NCBI GenBank assembly: GCA_001599295.1
Contig: BCGN01000002.1
Span: forward strand, 496,001-560,000
DNA length: 64,000 bases
Reading direction: 5' to 3'
Source of the DNA: Sporopachydermia quercuum
Taxonomy: Eukaryota > Ascomycota > Sporopachydermiomycetes > Sporopachydermiales > Sporopachydermiaceae
The notes under the pieces were generated by a model. That model was not told the origin of the DNA, made no database searches, and worked only from the letters and a program-made list of their open reading frames with translations. Position 1 is the stretch's first letter; each line of letters begins with the position of its first letter. A program made the translations under genes and the position numbers. Shown in pieces: positions 1-11,381 of the stretch.

Positions 1-825
1 TTTTTCTTCTTCTTCTTCCTCCTCCTCCTCCTCCTCTTCTTCTTCTTCATCGTCTTCTTCGATTTCTTGAATTTTAGGCTCAACACCAGGAGGAAGGACT
101 TCGTCTTCATCAGGTGTCAAATCATACTCGTCACTATCGAATTCACCTTCATCAGAGCCATAATCATAATCATCTTCATCGGAGTCATATGGTAAATCAA
201 CGTAGTTACCAGTAAGGTGGACAGAATGGTCACCAGAAACCATGAAGTAAACTCTTTCATTAGGTGTTATAACAAGATCTAATGGTTGTTGGAAAACAGA
301 CTTGGTAGACAAAGTGCAAACAGTGTAAGGTGCGTTGTTGAATTCTTCATCGAAATCGAAACCTTCATCATCTTCATCATCATCTTCTTCTTCTTCGTCT
401 TCATCGGAGTCTTCATCTTCATCATCATCAGAGCCAGCGTCTTCGAATTCATCGGAAACGGTGACTTCTTTGGCTGATCCGTTAGCCTTTTTGCCTTTCT
501 TACTCTTAGGAGTCTCTTCTTCCTCCTCTTCTTCTTCTTCTTCTTCTTCTTCTTCTTCTTCTTCTTCTTCTTCGATATCCATAATATCAGCTTCGTCATT
601 ATCATCTTCGCTATCGAAATCATCATCATCGGTATCTACATCGTCAGAAACACGAATTATGCTCAAAGTAGTGGGTTTTTCTTCTTTTTCGTTGAAAGAT
701 TCAAAATCCAATGCAGCCATAGTGATTCTGACAGCACAAGGAACTCGCAAAGCTGGGACAAGCTCTTGAGGACTCACATCTAAGATGTAAGTACCAATTG
801 GCACAGCAGTAAATGACTCGGACAT
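1..825 (-). CDS. FPR3: Nucleolar FKBP-type prolyl isomerase, N-terminal part (3' end beyond window)
   Basis: This is the N-terminal part of an Fpr3/Fpr4-like protein, a nucleolar peptidyl-prolyl isomerase and histone chaperone with a nucleoplasmin-like N-terminus and a C-terminal FKBP domain. The frame is open from the ATG at 825 to the window edge, about 275 codons. It starts MSESFTAVPIGTYILDV and carries the family signature VRITMAALDFES near residue 33 and KPTTLSIIRV near residue 50. A second block reads VCTLSTKS, then QPLDLVITP, then a VSGDHSVHLTGNYV segment, and the family-typical EYDLTPDEDEV follows near residue 230. Long Asp/Glu runs lie between the blocks. The FKBP catalytic domain would lie off the left edge and cannot be checked. 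Pre-duplication yeasts have one gene for the FPR3/FPR4 pair, so the symbol is a choice between the two. Confidence 0.88.
   Translation of the reverse strand, partial: MSESFTAVPIGTYILDVSPQELVPALRVPCAVRITMAALDFESFNEKEEKPTTLSIIRVSDDVDTDDDDFDSEDDNDEADIMDIEEEEEEEEEEEEEEEEEEEETPKSKKGKKANGSAKEVTVSDEFEDAGSDDDEDEDSDEDEEEEDDDEDDEGFDFDEEFNNAPYTVCTLSTKSVFQQPLDLVITPNERVYFMVSGDHSVHLTGNYVDLPYDSDEDDYDYGSDEGEFDSDEYDLTPDEDEVLPPGVEPKIQEIEEDDEEEEEEEEEEEEEEEK
515..573 (+). repeat. CTT trinucleotide tract (poly-Glu codons on minus strand)
   Basis: About 59 bases of nearly pure CTT/CTC repeat lie inside the FPR3 frame and encode a glutamate run on the minus strand. A similar interrupted tract occupies roughly 1-60. 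Slippage at such tracts commonly makes length vary between strains. The tract also creates a misleading serine-rich open frame on the plus strand. Confidence 0.85.
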
Positions 826-1755
826 GATGCTATGTGTGGATAGAGATATTATTGAATTACAGTAAATGACANACAACCAAATCAATATAAACGGTTATTA
901 TTATGTTTATAGAACAATTGATATATTATTGCTTGAACTAATATTGTTATAATTACTGTAGCAGATTTTATAACATAGCAGTCAAACAGTAAGATAGCAA
1001 GCAAGAAGAATAAATACTGAAGTGCAAACAAAACTCACAGTAAACATCTTTTTTTTTATATTGTGAAAATTTTTTATTACTATGGGAGCTATAGAACAAG
1101 ATATTTCGGAAATGATGTCATTGAATAGGATAGGAGATGTGAAGTTGTCAAGGAGATCATGAGTAGAATATTTCTACAGAAATGTGCGCATAAATAGTGA
1201 AAGAAAGCAAAACGTGCTGGGAAATTAGCTGAGGTACTAGTTTAGACAGAACTACAAAGATTATCTAAGAATGTTGACAGCTGGAATTTCGTTTTGACTG
1301 ACATTACCAGTTATCGAGAGCAAATGCTTTACTATTAGATTTTCAGAGTATTTGTCGTATTATTTCCGATATCCATTCGAGGGAATGTGAATCAAATCAT
1401 AATTTGCACGTGCTAGTCAAGCTTGCATCTGAAGCAATTGAAAAACAAGNACCAGTAAATAGCAGCAATTCCAATTGAAATTTACAGAACTACTAATAGG
1501 TATCATTAGAAATAGTTTCAATACATGAAAATAAATAGTATCTCAAAAAAGCCAATGAAAAAATTGAGAGTAGGAACTATATGACAGAGAATTATTAAAT
1601 GATGACACAATCATGTAAGCCAGAAAAACACATAGTCACGTGTTACCACATGCTCATCTTAACTATTCAGCCCTTGTACTATCATAATTATACAAAACAA
1701 TCCAATAAAGCATCTATAAACATACAAAATGGAACCCAAAAGAAATATCAATAAT
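826..1755. other. Intergenic region, FPR3 promoter side and tricalbin 3' side
   Basis: These 930 bases hold the promoter of the leftward FPR3 gene and the 3' flank of the tricalbin gene. The sequence is AT-rich with short A/T runs. I see no gene, RNA gene or repeat in it. Confidence 0.6.
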
Positions 1756-4700
1756 TTATAGCTGCTTGTAGTTGAAATTAGCAATCAAAGAGCCTCCTGT
1801 TCCAGGTATATCAATAGAAACATCCTCATTCACCCTATCCAGTACCACTGACAAAGGTAATGAAGTTTTACCTATTTCATGATGACGACCGAATGATTTA
1901 CTCTCAAATAATCTGAACAACAAGTTGCAATCAGGTGACGCTCTAAAAGGGAATGATTCATTCCAACGAATATTAACTGAACTATTTTCTGAATCGGTAC
2001 TTGAATTTTTAGTAGGTGTAGATGGTGTTGATCTACTGTTCTTTGACTTGTAAATTTCTTTTGTTTTCTCAGCACGCTCCAATAATACCCTAACTTGGAG
2101 ACTATGAATATTAGACAACTCACCTTTGAAACCAACGATAGTTCCTCTTCCTGGGAATACGTTTCCATTATTGGCATTCGTGAAAAGTGATGCATTAGAA
2201 GATTTAGATACAATACTGGCGATTGCTTCTAATGGGTGATGTTCTGCTTCTGTTTTGCGATTGGGTGTGCTAGAATTTGAGTGGGTAGAACTTCTTGAAT
2301 GACTGCCAGTAGTAGTACTTGTAGCAGTACTACTGGAATTCGTACCATTCGAAACATGTGTTGTATTATTTTGAGTAGTGTTAGCAGAAGTGTTGTTATC
2401 ATCATTGTTCTCACCATCTTCTTCAGGATAAACAAATAAATCATCATCCTCTTTTGTTTCCTTGAATAAATCATCACTTGAAATGCTCTTCTTACTAGAT
2501 TCCTTCTTGCGACCTAAGAATGTTCTCTTGATTAAACTAGACCCTCCTTTGACAACTCCACCGCTAACGTTTCCAACATTACTCAATGTTCTAACTGAGG
2601 TTCCTGCAATATTACTAACCACTCTACCACCGGTATTTGACATAGTACCTCTAGATTTCAACAAAGGTCTGATGTACAAGGGTTTAAACAATAGTGCATA
2701 AGTGATAGTTCCCGATTTACCATCAAGTGGCGCAGCATGAATATTCTTCCTTTTAAACGGTTCGAGACTTGCAATATCGACTTCGCATCTTCCTAATAAA
2801 TCATTAGAATTACCTAAATCCCAATCCCATACTTCGAATATGAGCTTATCACGAGTTCTTGAGTGGATTTGAATATCAGTTTGAAAGTTCCATTCTGGAT
2901 TTAATGTCCTTTTGATAGTATCTGTTACACCNACTGTCTTACCGTTCAGTTTAAGTTCAGTGAATGGGTCAGATCTGTTTCCCCTATCAGCAGCAGGGAC
3001 ATTTTCTGCCTTCAGTATAAAAACAGTTAAAACACCAGAGTTCGAAATTTTTTCATCTTCAAGTAAATCGATAGAAACAGGCAGGTAATAAACTTGCACA
3101 TTAATCTTATGAACTGTTCCTGATTTAGTTTTTAGTTCTATTTGCAAGGGTTTGTTGTATGCTTCTTTGATCAATGTCGGGGTTGCTATATCACCTATTG
3201 CATAAATCTCATCAGGAGCGAAACCTTCTTCTTTCTTACTCAATTGGAAGGTCACTCTTGAAAACTCCATTGATTTAATGAATGACTCTCCAACTTCATC
3301 TAGTTTACGAGTTCCAGGAGTAATCTTACTGGAGGTCCAATCAGGATATACTCTATTATCAAAAACAGCACTTAAATAAGTAGAAGAAGAAGAAGATATT
3401 GATACATTTGATATTTTATAGACCAGAAGGCCTGAAGTGTAGTTCATCAATTCCTCCAATGAAAGCTTTTGCTTCTGAGGATATACGTCTTCTGAGTTCT
3501 CATCTTCCTCGTCTTCATCATAGTATTCCCATTCTTCGTCGCTAGCTAATTCATTATCCTCTAACTCTTTCTCTTTTTCTTCAAGTGTCTTACCTTCTTT
3601 CTCAGCTTCTTCCTTCAATTTCTCCTTCTTCAAAGCTTCCTCCTTCTCTTGTTTTTCAAGCTCTTTTAGTTCACTAGGATTGTAAACAGGAACTGAAGGA
3701 AAGAAGTCAAGTGTATAGTTTAAAGTACCCCTTGCTTTACCTCTCTTTGTTAATTGGGCAATAGTTTCTTTTTCGTGAATATAACGGTTATAAACAACAC
3801 CTTTGCCATCAGGGTTTTTACCCTTAGTAATGATATCAGATAGCTTAACTTCAGTTCTACCAACAGTTCTATCAGTACCTCTTTCAACATCCATTACTTC
3901 AATTCTCAGTTTCTGATTTTGATTTTGAACAGGAACATAAAGGATTTCGTTAAAATCGGGGTTCAATGTTTGGGGGACAGTAATAGTTCGTGAGATCGGA
4001 ATATTATTATTGAACACTTTAACATATGGATCAATAGTACCAATTTTCTCCAAGTTGGGTAAATTCCGAGCGCTGTTAACGTATAATCTAACAACACCAA
4101 TAGGATCAACATAAGAAGCTGCTGATTCAATACCTTTAAGCATAACAGGTTTCCATTCGAGACTCAATCGAACTTCACCTGTTGGAGATAAATCAAACCA
4201 ATCTCTCTTATCAGCCAATTGCATCAAAGCGCTATCAAGACTTGTATGAAGTGAACCAACAATGGGATCAGCTGATAAACCTCTAGAATCATAAACTTTG
4301 AGACCTATCTTACATAGTTGTCTATTGGGGACAAGGACTTCGATACGGTCTTCAAAAGCAGCATCATTCGTTCTACGAAGAGTTCTTGTCTTCTTCACTA
4401 ATTTACCATCAATGCTCAGCTCAGCATAAGGATTCAACTGTCCTACCAAAGATCTTGAAGCATCAAGTTCTCTAGCGGAGTGTAATGTCAATGATAAAAT
4501 ACCAACATTTGAATCAAAAGCGATACCGGAATCACTATCATCTTCATCATCTTTACCAGCTTTCAAGACTGGGAAGAACCGTAAATCATATATGATACCA
4601 CCATAAGTCCGTTGCCTACCAGATCCCTCACGAAGAATTCCTCCTGATTGATTTTCCAAAATGGGGTCTTTCTCAAGTTGAGATAAGGGGATTCTGACCG

Positions 4701-6460
4701 TACCGAGATGCTTATCTTTTCTGAAGTCATTGAAATCCCAAACTTGAAACAACAAGTCATTATTATGAAGCTGGTTGACAAGAATATACTTAGTTTCATT
4801 CCATTTAGGGCTTGCAGTGTTGTTCTTAATTTGCGTTCTTCCCACGTCTTGATCAGCTTTATTTGAGAATTGAAATCTTATATAAGGGTCACAAGTATTG
4901 CCAATAGACCCACTGGTAATCAAACCTTTACCTTCTTTCACAGTCACAGCCAATACACCAATGGCAGAATCATCGACATTGCTCTTGAACAGTTCTTCAA
5001 CATTAATAGGTAAGTAATTAGGAGCATACATCAACGGTTCCAGATTAGAATTAATGATGGAATTAATGAAAGAAGAAAGACCGGGCATATACTTGATAAT
5101 ATCAATACCAAACAAATCACCACCAATAGGCTTTAAACCAAAACTGATATCAGGCTGTTCCAAGAAAGATATTCTCACCATTTTTATATAAGGTAAATCA
5201 GGCATCAAGTTAATTTTTATTTTCATATAACCACTGAAAGAAGTGTTTTCTACCAGCACAGGAATTGATTTGGAAGCAATACCGATACCCAGTGAAACAC
5301 CCAGTTTGATTTTTGGTTTGATCAAGTCTTTGACCTCTTGTTCAGTTAGATCAGATGTATCATCAGGAGTAAATCTGAACTTCCAATCCATTTCAAGGTA
5401 ATCATCACGTTTGGTTGGGTAAGTTCTACAGTATTCNACTTTTGGTGCTTTATTACCAAGGGTAAATTGATCTAATGACAAACCATTAATACCACCACCA
5501 GGAGCAGCATCAGCTAGTTGTTCATTCGCCGTTGAAATAACTGTTTCAGTTAACGCATTCATGTAGATAACCCAGAATTTGGCGGCAAATATGTTTAGCC
5601 AATTCAAAGTTTCTTCCTTATCATCAAGCTTTTGAAAAGCTTCTTCACGAGTAAGATCATCACGTAAGTTACGAGTAAATCTATCAGTTTCCATCTTGTA
5701 AACACCATACGTGAACAAGAAGACAACAGCTAACCAGGCAATCGATTTACCCCAGCGAGCAACCAACCAAGCGAAAAAACAACAGCCCATCATTGTCAAT
5801 GTGTTCTGTAGCCAATCTTGCAGGAAGCTCTCGGTCATGTTCTTCTCAACTTCCCGGGACGAAGCAGCGATAGCGGCCGATACTTCAGGATCGACTTCAT
5901 GATCAGGCTCAATCCATCCACCAATATTCTTCCAACCATCTCTTGGTGATATCATGAGTATCTTGACTTTCTTTGGCGCTTTTCTGGTAGGCAATTCAAT
6001 ATCATCATCTTTTGATTTGAATTTTTTCTTCTCTACATCATCACCCAGTAAACCATAAGGTGCAGACATAACTCCTTTTGTGACTTTCATACCAGTTTGA
6101 AGTACAGCACCCCCAGCGCTTACCCCGGTTTTAAATATAGCACCACCAGTGTTTACACCAGCGTTATAAACACCCCCAGTTATTGCATTATCACCAGCTG
6201 CTTTGGCAGTGCTTTTAACCGTGTTGGTTATAACATTGTCTTTCGCAAGGTGTTTGAGCTATGTTGTTAGTAGATGGTCCGGTATGAGAGGGTAGGTCGA
6301 GCCTTGATGAGACATCAGCAACATCGTAAGAAGGTGCTTAGCAAAATACGGATAGTAAATATTAAAAAAGATAGCTGCCTCAATATCAGCCTTGTGTTTC
6401 TTGCTACGACTCTTCTTTCTTTATTCTAGTATACTTCTTCTCAATACTTACACGATTCAT
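1756..6460 (-). CDS. TCB3: Tricalbin, ER-plasma membrane tether with SMP and C2 domains (2 exons)
   Basis: Tricalbins (extended synaptotagmins) anchor cortical ER to the plasma membrane and move lipids through an SMP domain. I infer two exons. Exon 1 is only 9 bases (6452-6460, coding MNR) with donor GTAAGT. The intron (6259-6451) ends in a TACTAAC branch site and TAG, and exon 2 runs 6258-1756, giving 1503 residues. Without the intron the first ATG is at 6090 and 56 open upstream codons would be lost. A membrane hairpin lies near residues 156-190 and the SMP domain near 215-420. C2 domains start near 435, 585, 715 and 1120, with a degenerate one at the C-terminus. Calcium-type aspartates are visible, for example CDPYIRF and VWDWDLGNSNDLLG. 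Charged linkers and a Ser/Thr/Asn-rich linker separate the later C2 domains. Which of TCB1, TCB2 or TCB3 it matches best is not settled here. Confidence 0.93.
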
Positions 6461-7662
6461 TCTGACAATTGTATAGTATCTCTAGTAGCTACTGCTATTA
6501 TAGAACAAACAGGGTCAACTAAAACCATAGGCAAATGTCTCCTAAAGCTTCAAAAACCAATCTAAGTAAAAANATCAATTGATGTTCTATGAAAGAACTG
6601 GTGGATTGATTATATGAGATAATCAAGATGTGATTGTTACAACAATGACAACAGATGTCGTTAGAGAAGATAGGAAAGAAGACCAATTAATGGATTGGGG
6701 GCTTATTTGCGTATAAAAGGTGAAGGAGTTACGTAATTGTCCGTACAAAAATATGTACAAAAGCCAATAGAAGTAAAAAACCCGATAGGGTTTATGCAAA
6801 ACCATGTGGAAAAATGCATAATCGTAAATTAAGAGGAAATGAGACATTCATAATATATTGAAAATCAGATATTTTTGACTGAGGTAAAAGTAAGTCATAT
6901 GGAACTATAGAGTTTGTATGTGGTAACTTTGAAAAATACATAACTGTTCGGGTCTTTTAGTTTCCGATTTACCAGAAATAAGCAAACAAGGGAAATTACC
7001 ATTGGGTTTTGAAAATGCAATAATAATTAAAGTTTGAATATCAGGTTTTTATCCGTCTTTAGTCTATGATTCAATCGAACTCTATTTTGAGTTCTTGCAT
7101 CAACATGAACTCTGTCGTAAGTAAAAACATTGTCAATTTAGCGATTGTCAGCGTGAATATAAAGGAAAAACAAAAATAATAACAGTAGACTCAGGAATCC
7201 TAAGGCAACCCGCAAATAGGTACTAATAGCTGACTTGTTTGCAACAGATGCCTCATGAATCATTTATTAGTGCCAGTACGTTTTTGTTTACCTCAATTGT
7301 CGTATTTTTTGCAAGCAAATCTACGCAAACCTTAATGCGATTTTTAATCAGCTTGAAGCTTCTCTGCATGAATTGTACATATTCACATGTACCTCCTTTT
7401 TGATTGTCAACGAGAAGGAGAAATGGGACAGCACGGGCATTGAGCACGTACTGGGAGAGAGACGTGGAGATGTCTAATTGTACGGAAAATATTCAGAGAT
7501 ATTCGGAGTTAGGGTAGCAGATGAGGATGTTGAGAATTAAGTCAGCAACCGAAGGTAAAACAAGCGAAAGAACAGGGAAATTGTAAAAAGTACGCTACGC
7601 CTACAGTAGTGTATAGATCTGTGATCTCCTTCATTAATACAATGCTACGTAAATCTACCTCC
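6461..7662. other. Intergenic region between tricalbin and COG8
   Basis: This 1.2 kb stretch holds the tricalbin promoter and the COG8 3' flank. Two short minus-strand open frames (6623-6847 and 7253-7447) are present. The second begins at a non-ATG codon, and neither shows a recognisable family. I see no RNA gene. Confidence 0.5.
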
Positions 7663-9135
7663 TCAATTAATGTTTCTAATGAGATTTTTCTGCTTATTGA
7701 CCATTTCGTACCATNTTTCCGGGCTTATACCAATTTCTGGCTGCAACATGAGATAGTCGAAGTCAGCACCAATACGACCCAGACTTTGACAGCAGTATAC
7801 TAATTGTAGGATAATACTATCCATATCTTCTTTGGATTCCACTTTACTGGCAGTTGATTCAAATGCTTTGACTAACTCTTGCATTACCATGTCAATGAAT
7901 GATCGAACTAATGGATCAGTCAATACAACGGTCTCATTGCCATTATTATTGATAACTGTATCAATAGCTGATAAAATATCCCAGTCGTGATGGCCATCAG
8001 CACTGGCTTTGGTTTTCCCATTTGTATTGCCATCACTACTTTTCCTTTTCCACAACTCCCGTTGTTCTATTGGAAAAATGGTTTTATATGCAACAACAGT
8101 ACCCAACATGTACTCTCTTATTACTTCGATAAATCGTTTCAAATACTTCACATGTTGATCTAGTTCTTTGAACCTAACTAACACATTTAACTGTGTTGTA
8201 ATGAACTGATACCGGGAATTCAAGAATACTCGTTTGACCAGTNCAATATCTGCTTCTCCAGTTAACTTGTTATTACTCTCATCTTCATTGTTCTTTTTCG
8301 TAAAACATTGAATACGTTTCAAAAAAGACACTAATTTGATCATCATTGAAAGTTTGATATCTGATTTCAATATAGAAATCAAGCTAGATGCCATTTTGAT
8401 TAATATTTCATCAATTTGATCGTTGATTTTACTTATTAATCCTATCGAACTGTACCTTAGTTTTAGCCTTTTAATATGTGACGATATTTCCAATACTTCA
8501 TTGTATCTTCCTAATGATAATCTTGCTTCCGCTAGCACAGGCAAATCAAGAATATCACTTATCTTATTTAAATTAGATAGTATGACAGAAGGAGTGACAT
8601 GACTTTTTCGCTGGTTATGCAGTTGATGATATTGCTGTTGTTTCAAAAGAAGGAACTGCTCATCTTTCTTGATATCGACAACGCCATTTGTCAAGTCCTT
8701 TGACAGNGGTGCTAATTGATTATTGAAAACTTCGTTTGCTTTATTCTGAGCTTGATATGCTTTCAACAGATTAGCAGTAGATTTCAATGACAGGTCCTGT
8801 AGTTCATTGCTCAAGACTATTTCCTCATTTTTCAAATACACACTTTCGTGATTATTGCTATTGTTATTGTTACTTTCGTTTGATGCTTGTGAATTTGTGT
8901 TTGTTGATGAGCGCTGTTCAGTATATATCACAGTTGATAGATTACTCAGACTAGTTCTCGAATGATACTGTGAGCTTGATTTGACGTCTTGTAGCGATAA
9001 TTCAGATAAGTGCTTACAGTAATTCGACAGCTCCTTTTTCGCCGAGTCATCTTTTTCCAATGACTCAATAATTGATTTGACGTTTGTTGATAGACCAGGC
9101 AGAATCCTTTCAAGCACTAAATCTGCCACGTCCAT
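7663..9135 (-). CDS. COG8: Conserved oligomeric Golgi complex subunit 8
   Basis: Cog8 (Dor1) is part of the lobe B half of the COG tethering complex, which captures retrograde vesicles at the Golgi. The protein is 490 residues from the ATG at 9135. The longer frame to 9174 adds 13 residues upstream of MDVADLVLERILPGLS, which looks like the natural start. The Dor1-type core is visible: LNKISDILDLPVLAEARLSL followed by GRYNEVLEISSHIKRL, then LISILKSDIKLSMMIKLVSFL, a YLKRFIEVIREYM segment, and LVYCCQSLGRIGADFDYL near the C-terminus. The ending WYEMVNKQKNL fits fungal Cog8 proteins. An Asn/Ser-rich insert lies near residues 75-95. Three N bases fall in the frame and leave single residues undefined. 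The budding-yeast protein is about 600 residues, so this one is somewhat short. Confidence 0.85.
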   Translation of the reverse strand: MDVADLVLERILPGLSTNVKSIIESLEKDDSAKKELSNYCKHLSELSLQDVKSSSQYHSRTSLSNLSTVIYTEQRSSTNTNSQASNESNNNNSNNHESVYLKNEEIVLSNELQDLSLKSTANLLKAYQAQNKANEVFNNQLAXLSKDLTNGVVDIKKDEQFLLLKQQQYHQLHNQRKSHVTPSVILSNLNKISDILDLPVLAEARLSLGRYNEVLEISSHIKRLKLRYSSIGLISKINDQIDEILIKMASSLISILKSDIKLSMMIKLVSFLKRIQCFTKKNNEDESNNKLTGEADIXLVKRVFLNSRYQFITTQLNVLVRFKELDQHVKYLKRFIEVIREYMLGTVVAYKTIFPIEQRELWKRKSSDGNTNGKTKASADGHHDWDILSAIDTVINNNGNETVVLTDPLVRSFIDMVMQELVKAFESTASKVESKEDMDSIILQLVYCCQSLGRIGADFDYLMLQPEIGISPEXWYEMVNKQKNLIRNIN

Positions 9136-10241
9136 TGTGCAAAGATAAGAAAATGGTATAAGTATGGGGAGCACGATGTCAATCGTTCGGAGAATGAAAG
9201 GTCCGTTTTACCAAAGGCTGCTGTAATAATATTAAATGCCCACACTTGGTTTGGTTATCTTCGATATGCAGGCGCGTTCAGCCAATTAGCTGTGGATAAT
9301 CAGCCTTTTGATTTAGTAGTTGATGCTAGGAATAGCTAGGAATAGGGCGGTGCTGATTGATTGTTCCAGGATCAGTTCCACTATGCAAAGCATCGACATC
9401 AAAGCTTAGTTATAGTATGTTCAATTAAAGAATCCCAGCACAATAAGTTAGCAACACCTAACACACTCAAACCAATGAATTTGCTTATTCTCTTTTTTAT
9501 TCCCCTTCGCTTTACATCTCATCAGCAGCAGGAACGCCATATCAACTGTTGATCCTTTCTTGTTGGTATTTGTCTCATAACAGATACCACTCTCTCCTCT
9601 CATTATCATCACGAGAACAACCCTCTTTCATTATGTTCCTCCTTGGTACCCCTTAAGATGTTAGGGTGTACGTTCTGTTAGCTCCAAACTAAATTAACTT
9701 CAGACCCACTCATGCATCTCTCGCATCTTATGCATATCTCAGTTTGCAGCCATTGGCTTTCCTATTAGCTACAGTCTACTAATGGAAGAGTGTAGATGTA
9801 TGTATTGATCATACTTACCAGGTTGCTTCTTTACTATGAAGAAAAGGAGTAGTTACAGAAGACGAGATATCTCATCGATCAGTAGGAATATCAGGATTTG
9901 ACCAGGTTATTTCAATAGTTGATTGATTGACCATTAATCTGTCTTGTTCGACTATACTGCAGTCTAGTTTAGCTTGTGATCTTCGGATTCTTCATACTAG
10001 TCAAGTCTTAAGTTAGGTGATTTCTATCAAGTAAGAAAGAATAGGGAAACGAATAATAGAACGTCCAGATAGATACAAAAGACGACTTTGATTGAATCAT
10101 AACGAAATACAGTAGGAGAAAATACAACTGAGTAGAGTTACACTTGGATAGCACCTTTACCGTACCTTTGGATTCAATCGAACTTCGCGAACTTACGAAT
10201 TATTGTTTATTCTAAAGAGTCAGAAAACAAAAAGCATTAAA
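9136..10241. promoter_or_regulatory. Divergent promoter region COG8 / VMA6
   Basis: About 1.1 kb separates the divergent COG8 and VMA6 starts and must carry both promoters. It contains a short plus-strand open frame (9361-9552) with no family resemblance. I see no convincing TATA pair, RNA gene or repeat. Confidence 0.5.
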
Positions 10242-11381
10242 ATGGAAGGCCTTTTCTTTAATATTGACTTGTAAGTAATATTTTTCATACCTTGGCTTGG
10301 AAAATCAGAAGCTGAGAGAGCCCTTCATCTATTACATCCAATTATTCACTACTTACTAACATCAAACCATAGTGGCTATGTTGAGGGATTAGTCCGTGGT
10401 TATCGTAACGGGCTTTTGTCATCATCACAATACATTAATTTAACTCAATGCGATAGTCTGGATGATTTGAAACTTCAACTATCAGCTACCGAGTATGGAA
10501 ACTTTTTAAGTAATGTTCCATCACCGTTAGCAACATCAGTCATACAAGAAAAAGCAGCAAACAAACTATACAATGAATTTCACTACATTAGATCACAAGC
10601 AGTTGAACCATTAGCCAAATTTATGGATTATATTACTTATGGTTATATGATTGATAACGTTGCATTATTGATTACTGGTACTATTCATGAAAGAGACCGT
10701 AGTGAAATATTAGAAAGATGCCATCCTTTAGGCTGGTTTGATACTTTACCAGCATTATCTGTTGCGACCGATATCGAGTCGTTGTATACCACGGTTCTTA
10801 TTGACACGCCATTAGCACCTTATTTTAAAGATTGCTTATCAGCCGAAGATTTAACTGACATGAATATTGAAATCATTCGTAATAAACTATATAAAGCTTA
10901 TTTGGAAGATTTCTATTCTTTCTGTTTGAAAACATTGCCGAATCCTTCAGACGAGATTATGGGTAGGTTACTTGAATTTGAAGCTGACAGAAGAACTATT
11001 AATATTGCTCTTAACTCTGTTGGTACTGAATTATCAAATAGAGAAAGAAGTGAATTATGTCCTAGCTTTGGAAAGCTTTATCCCTATATCAGTGAAGAGT
11101 TGTGTAATGCTGAAGATATTGAACAAATAAGATCATCATTGGAAAATGTTGGGGATTATAAGGGATATTTTGATTCCGGCAATAATAAAAGTTTAGAAGA
11201 CAATTTCTACCAACGGGAAATGGAATTATGTATGATGGCTTTCACTCAACAATTTACGTTTAGTACTATATGGGCTTGGGTTAAGAGTAGAGAGCAAGAG
11301 GTGAGGAATATCACATGGATTGCTGAATGCATTGCTCAGAATCAAAAAGAGAGAATCAATAATTATATCTCTGTTTACTAA
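10242..11381 (+). CDS. VMA6: V-type ATPase V0 subunit d (2 exons)
   Basis: Subunit d sits on the cytosolic face of the V0 sector of the vacuolar proton pump and couples the c-ring to the central stalk. Exon 1 (10242-10270) codes MEGLFFNID plus two bases. The intron (10271-10372, 102 bases) has donor GTAAGT and a TACTAAC branch site, and exon 2 runs 10373-11381. The joined product starts MEGLFFNIDFGYVEGLVRGY and is 345 residues, the same length as the Saccharomyces protein. The strongly conserved LLSSSQYINLTQCDSLDDLK block follows at once. A CTG codon encodes the Leu of DSLDDL, a position that is Leu in other yeasts, which supports the standard reading of CTG. Confidence 0.97.

Noticed and set aside
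335-769. Serine-rich plus-strand frame of 144 codons
   Set aside because: It is the complement of the acidic FPR3 coding sequence; the poly-Ser is the shadow of CTT/GAA repeats.
6623-6847. Minus-strand 74-codon hydrophobic frame
   Set aside because: Its composition follows the local AT-rich sequence, and no motif or conserved context supports it.
7081-7100. Sequences resembling tRNA B boxes (here and near 10171 and 31571)
   Set aside because: Each deviates from GGTTCGANTCC at key positions, and no A box or cloverleaf could be built.
7253-7447. Minus-strand frame (LNARAVPFLLLVDNQKGG) with a protein-like look
   Set aside because: It starts at GTG, I found no consistent upstream exon in phase, and no family is recognised. 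It is not strong enough for a gene call.
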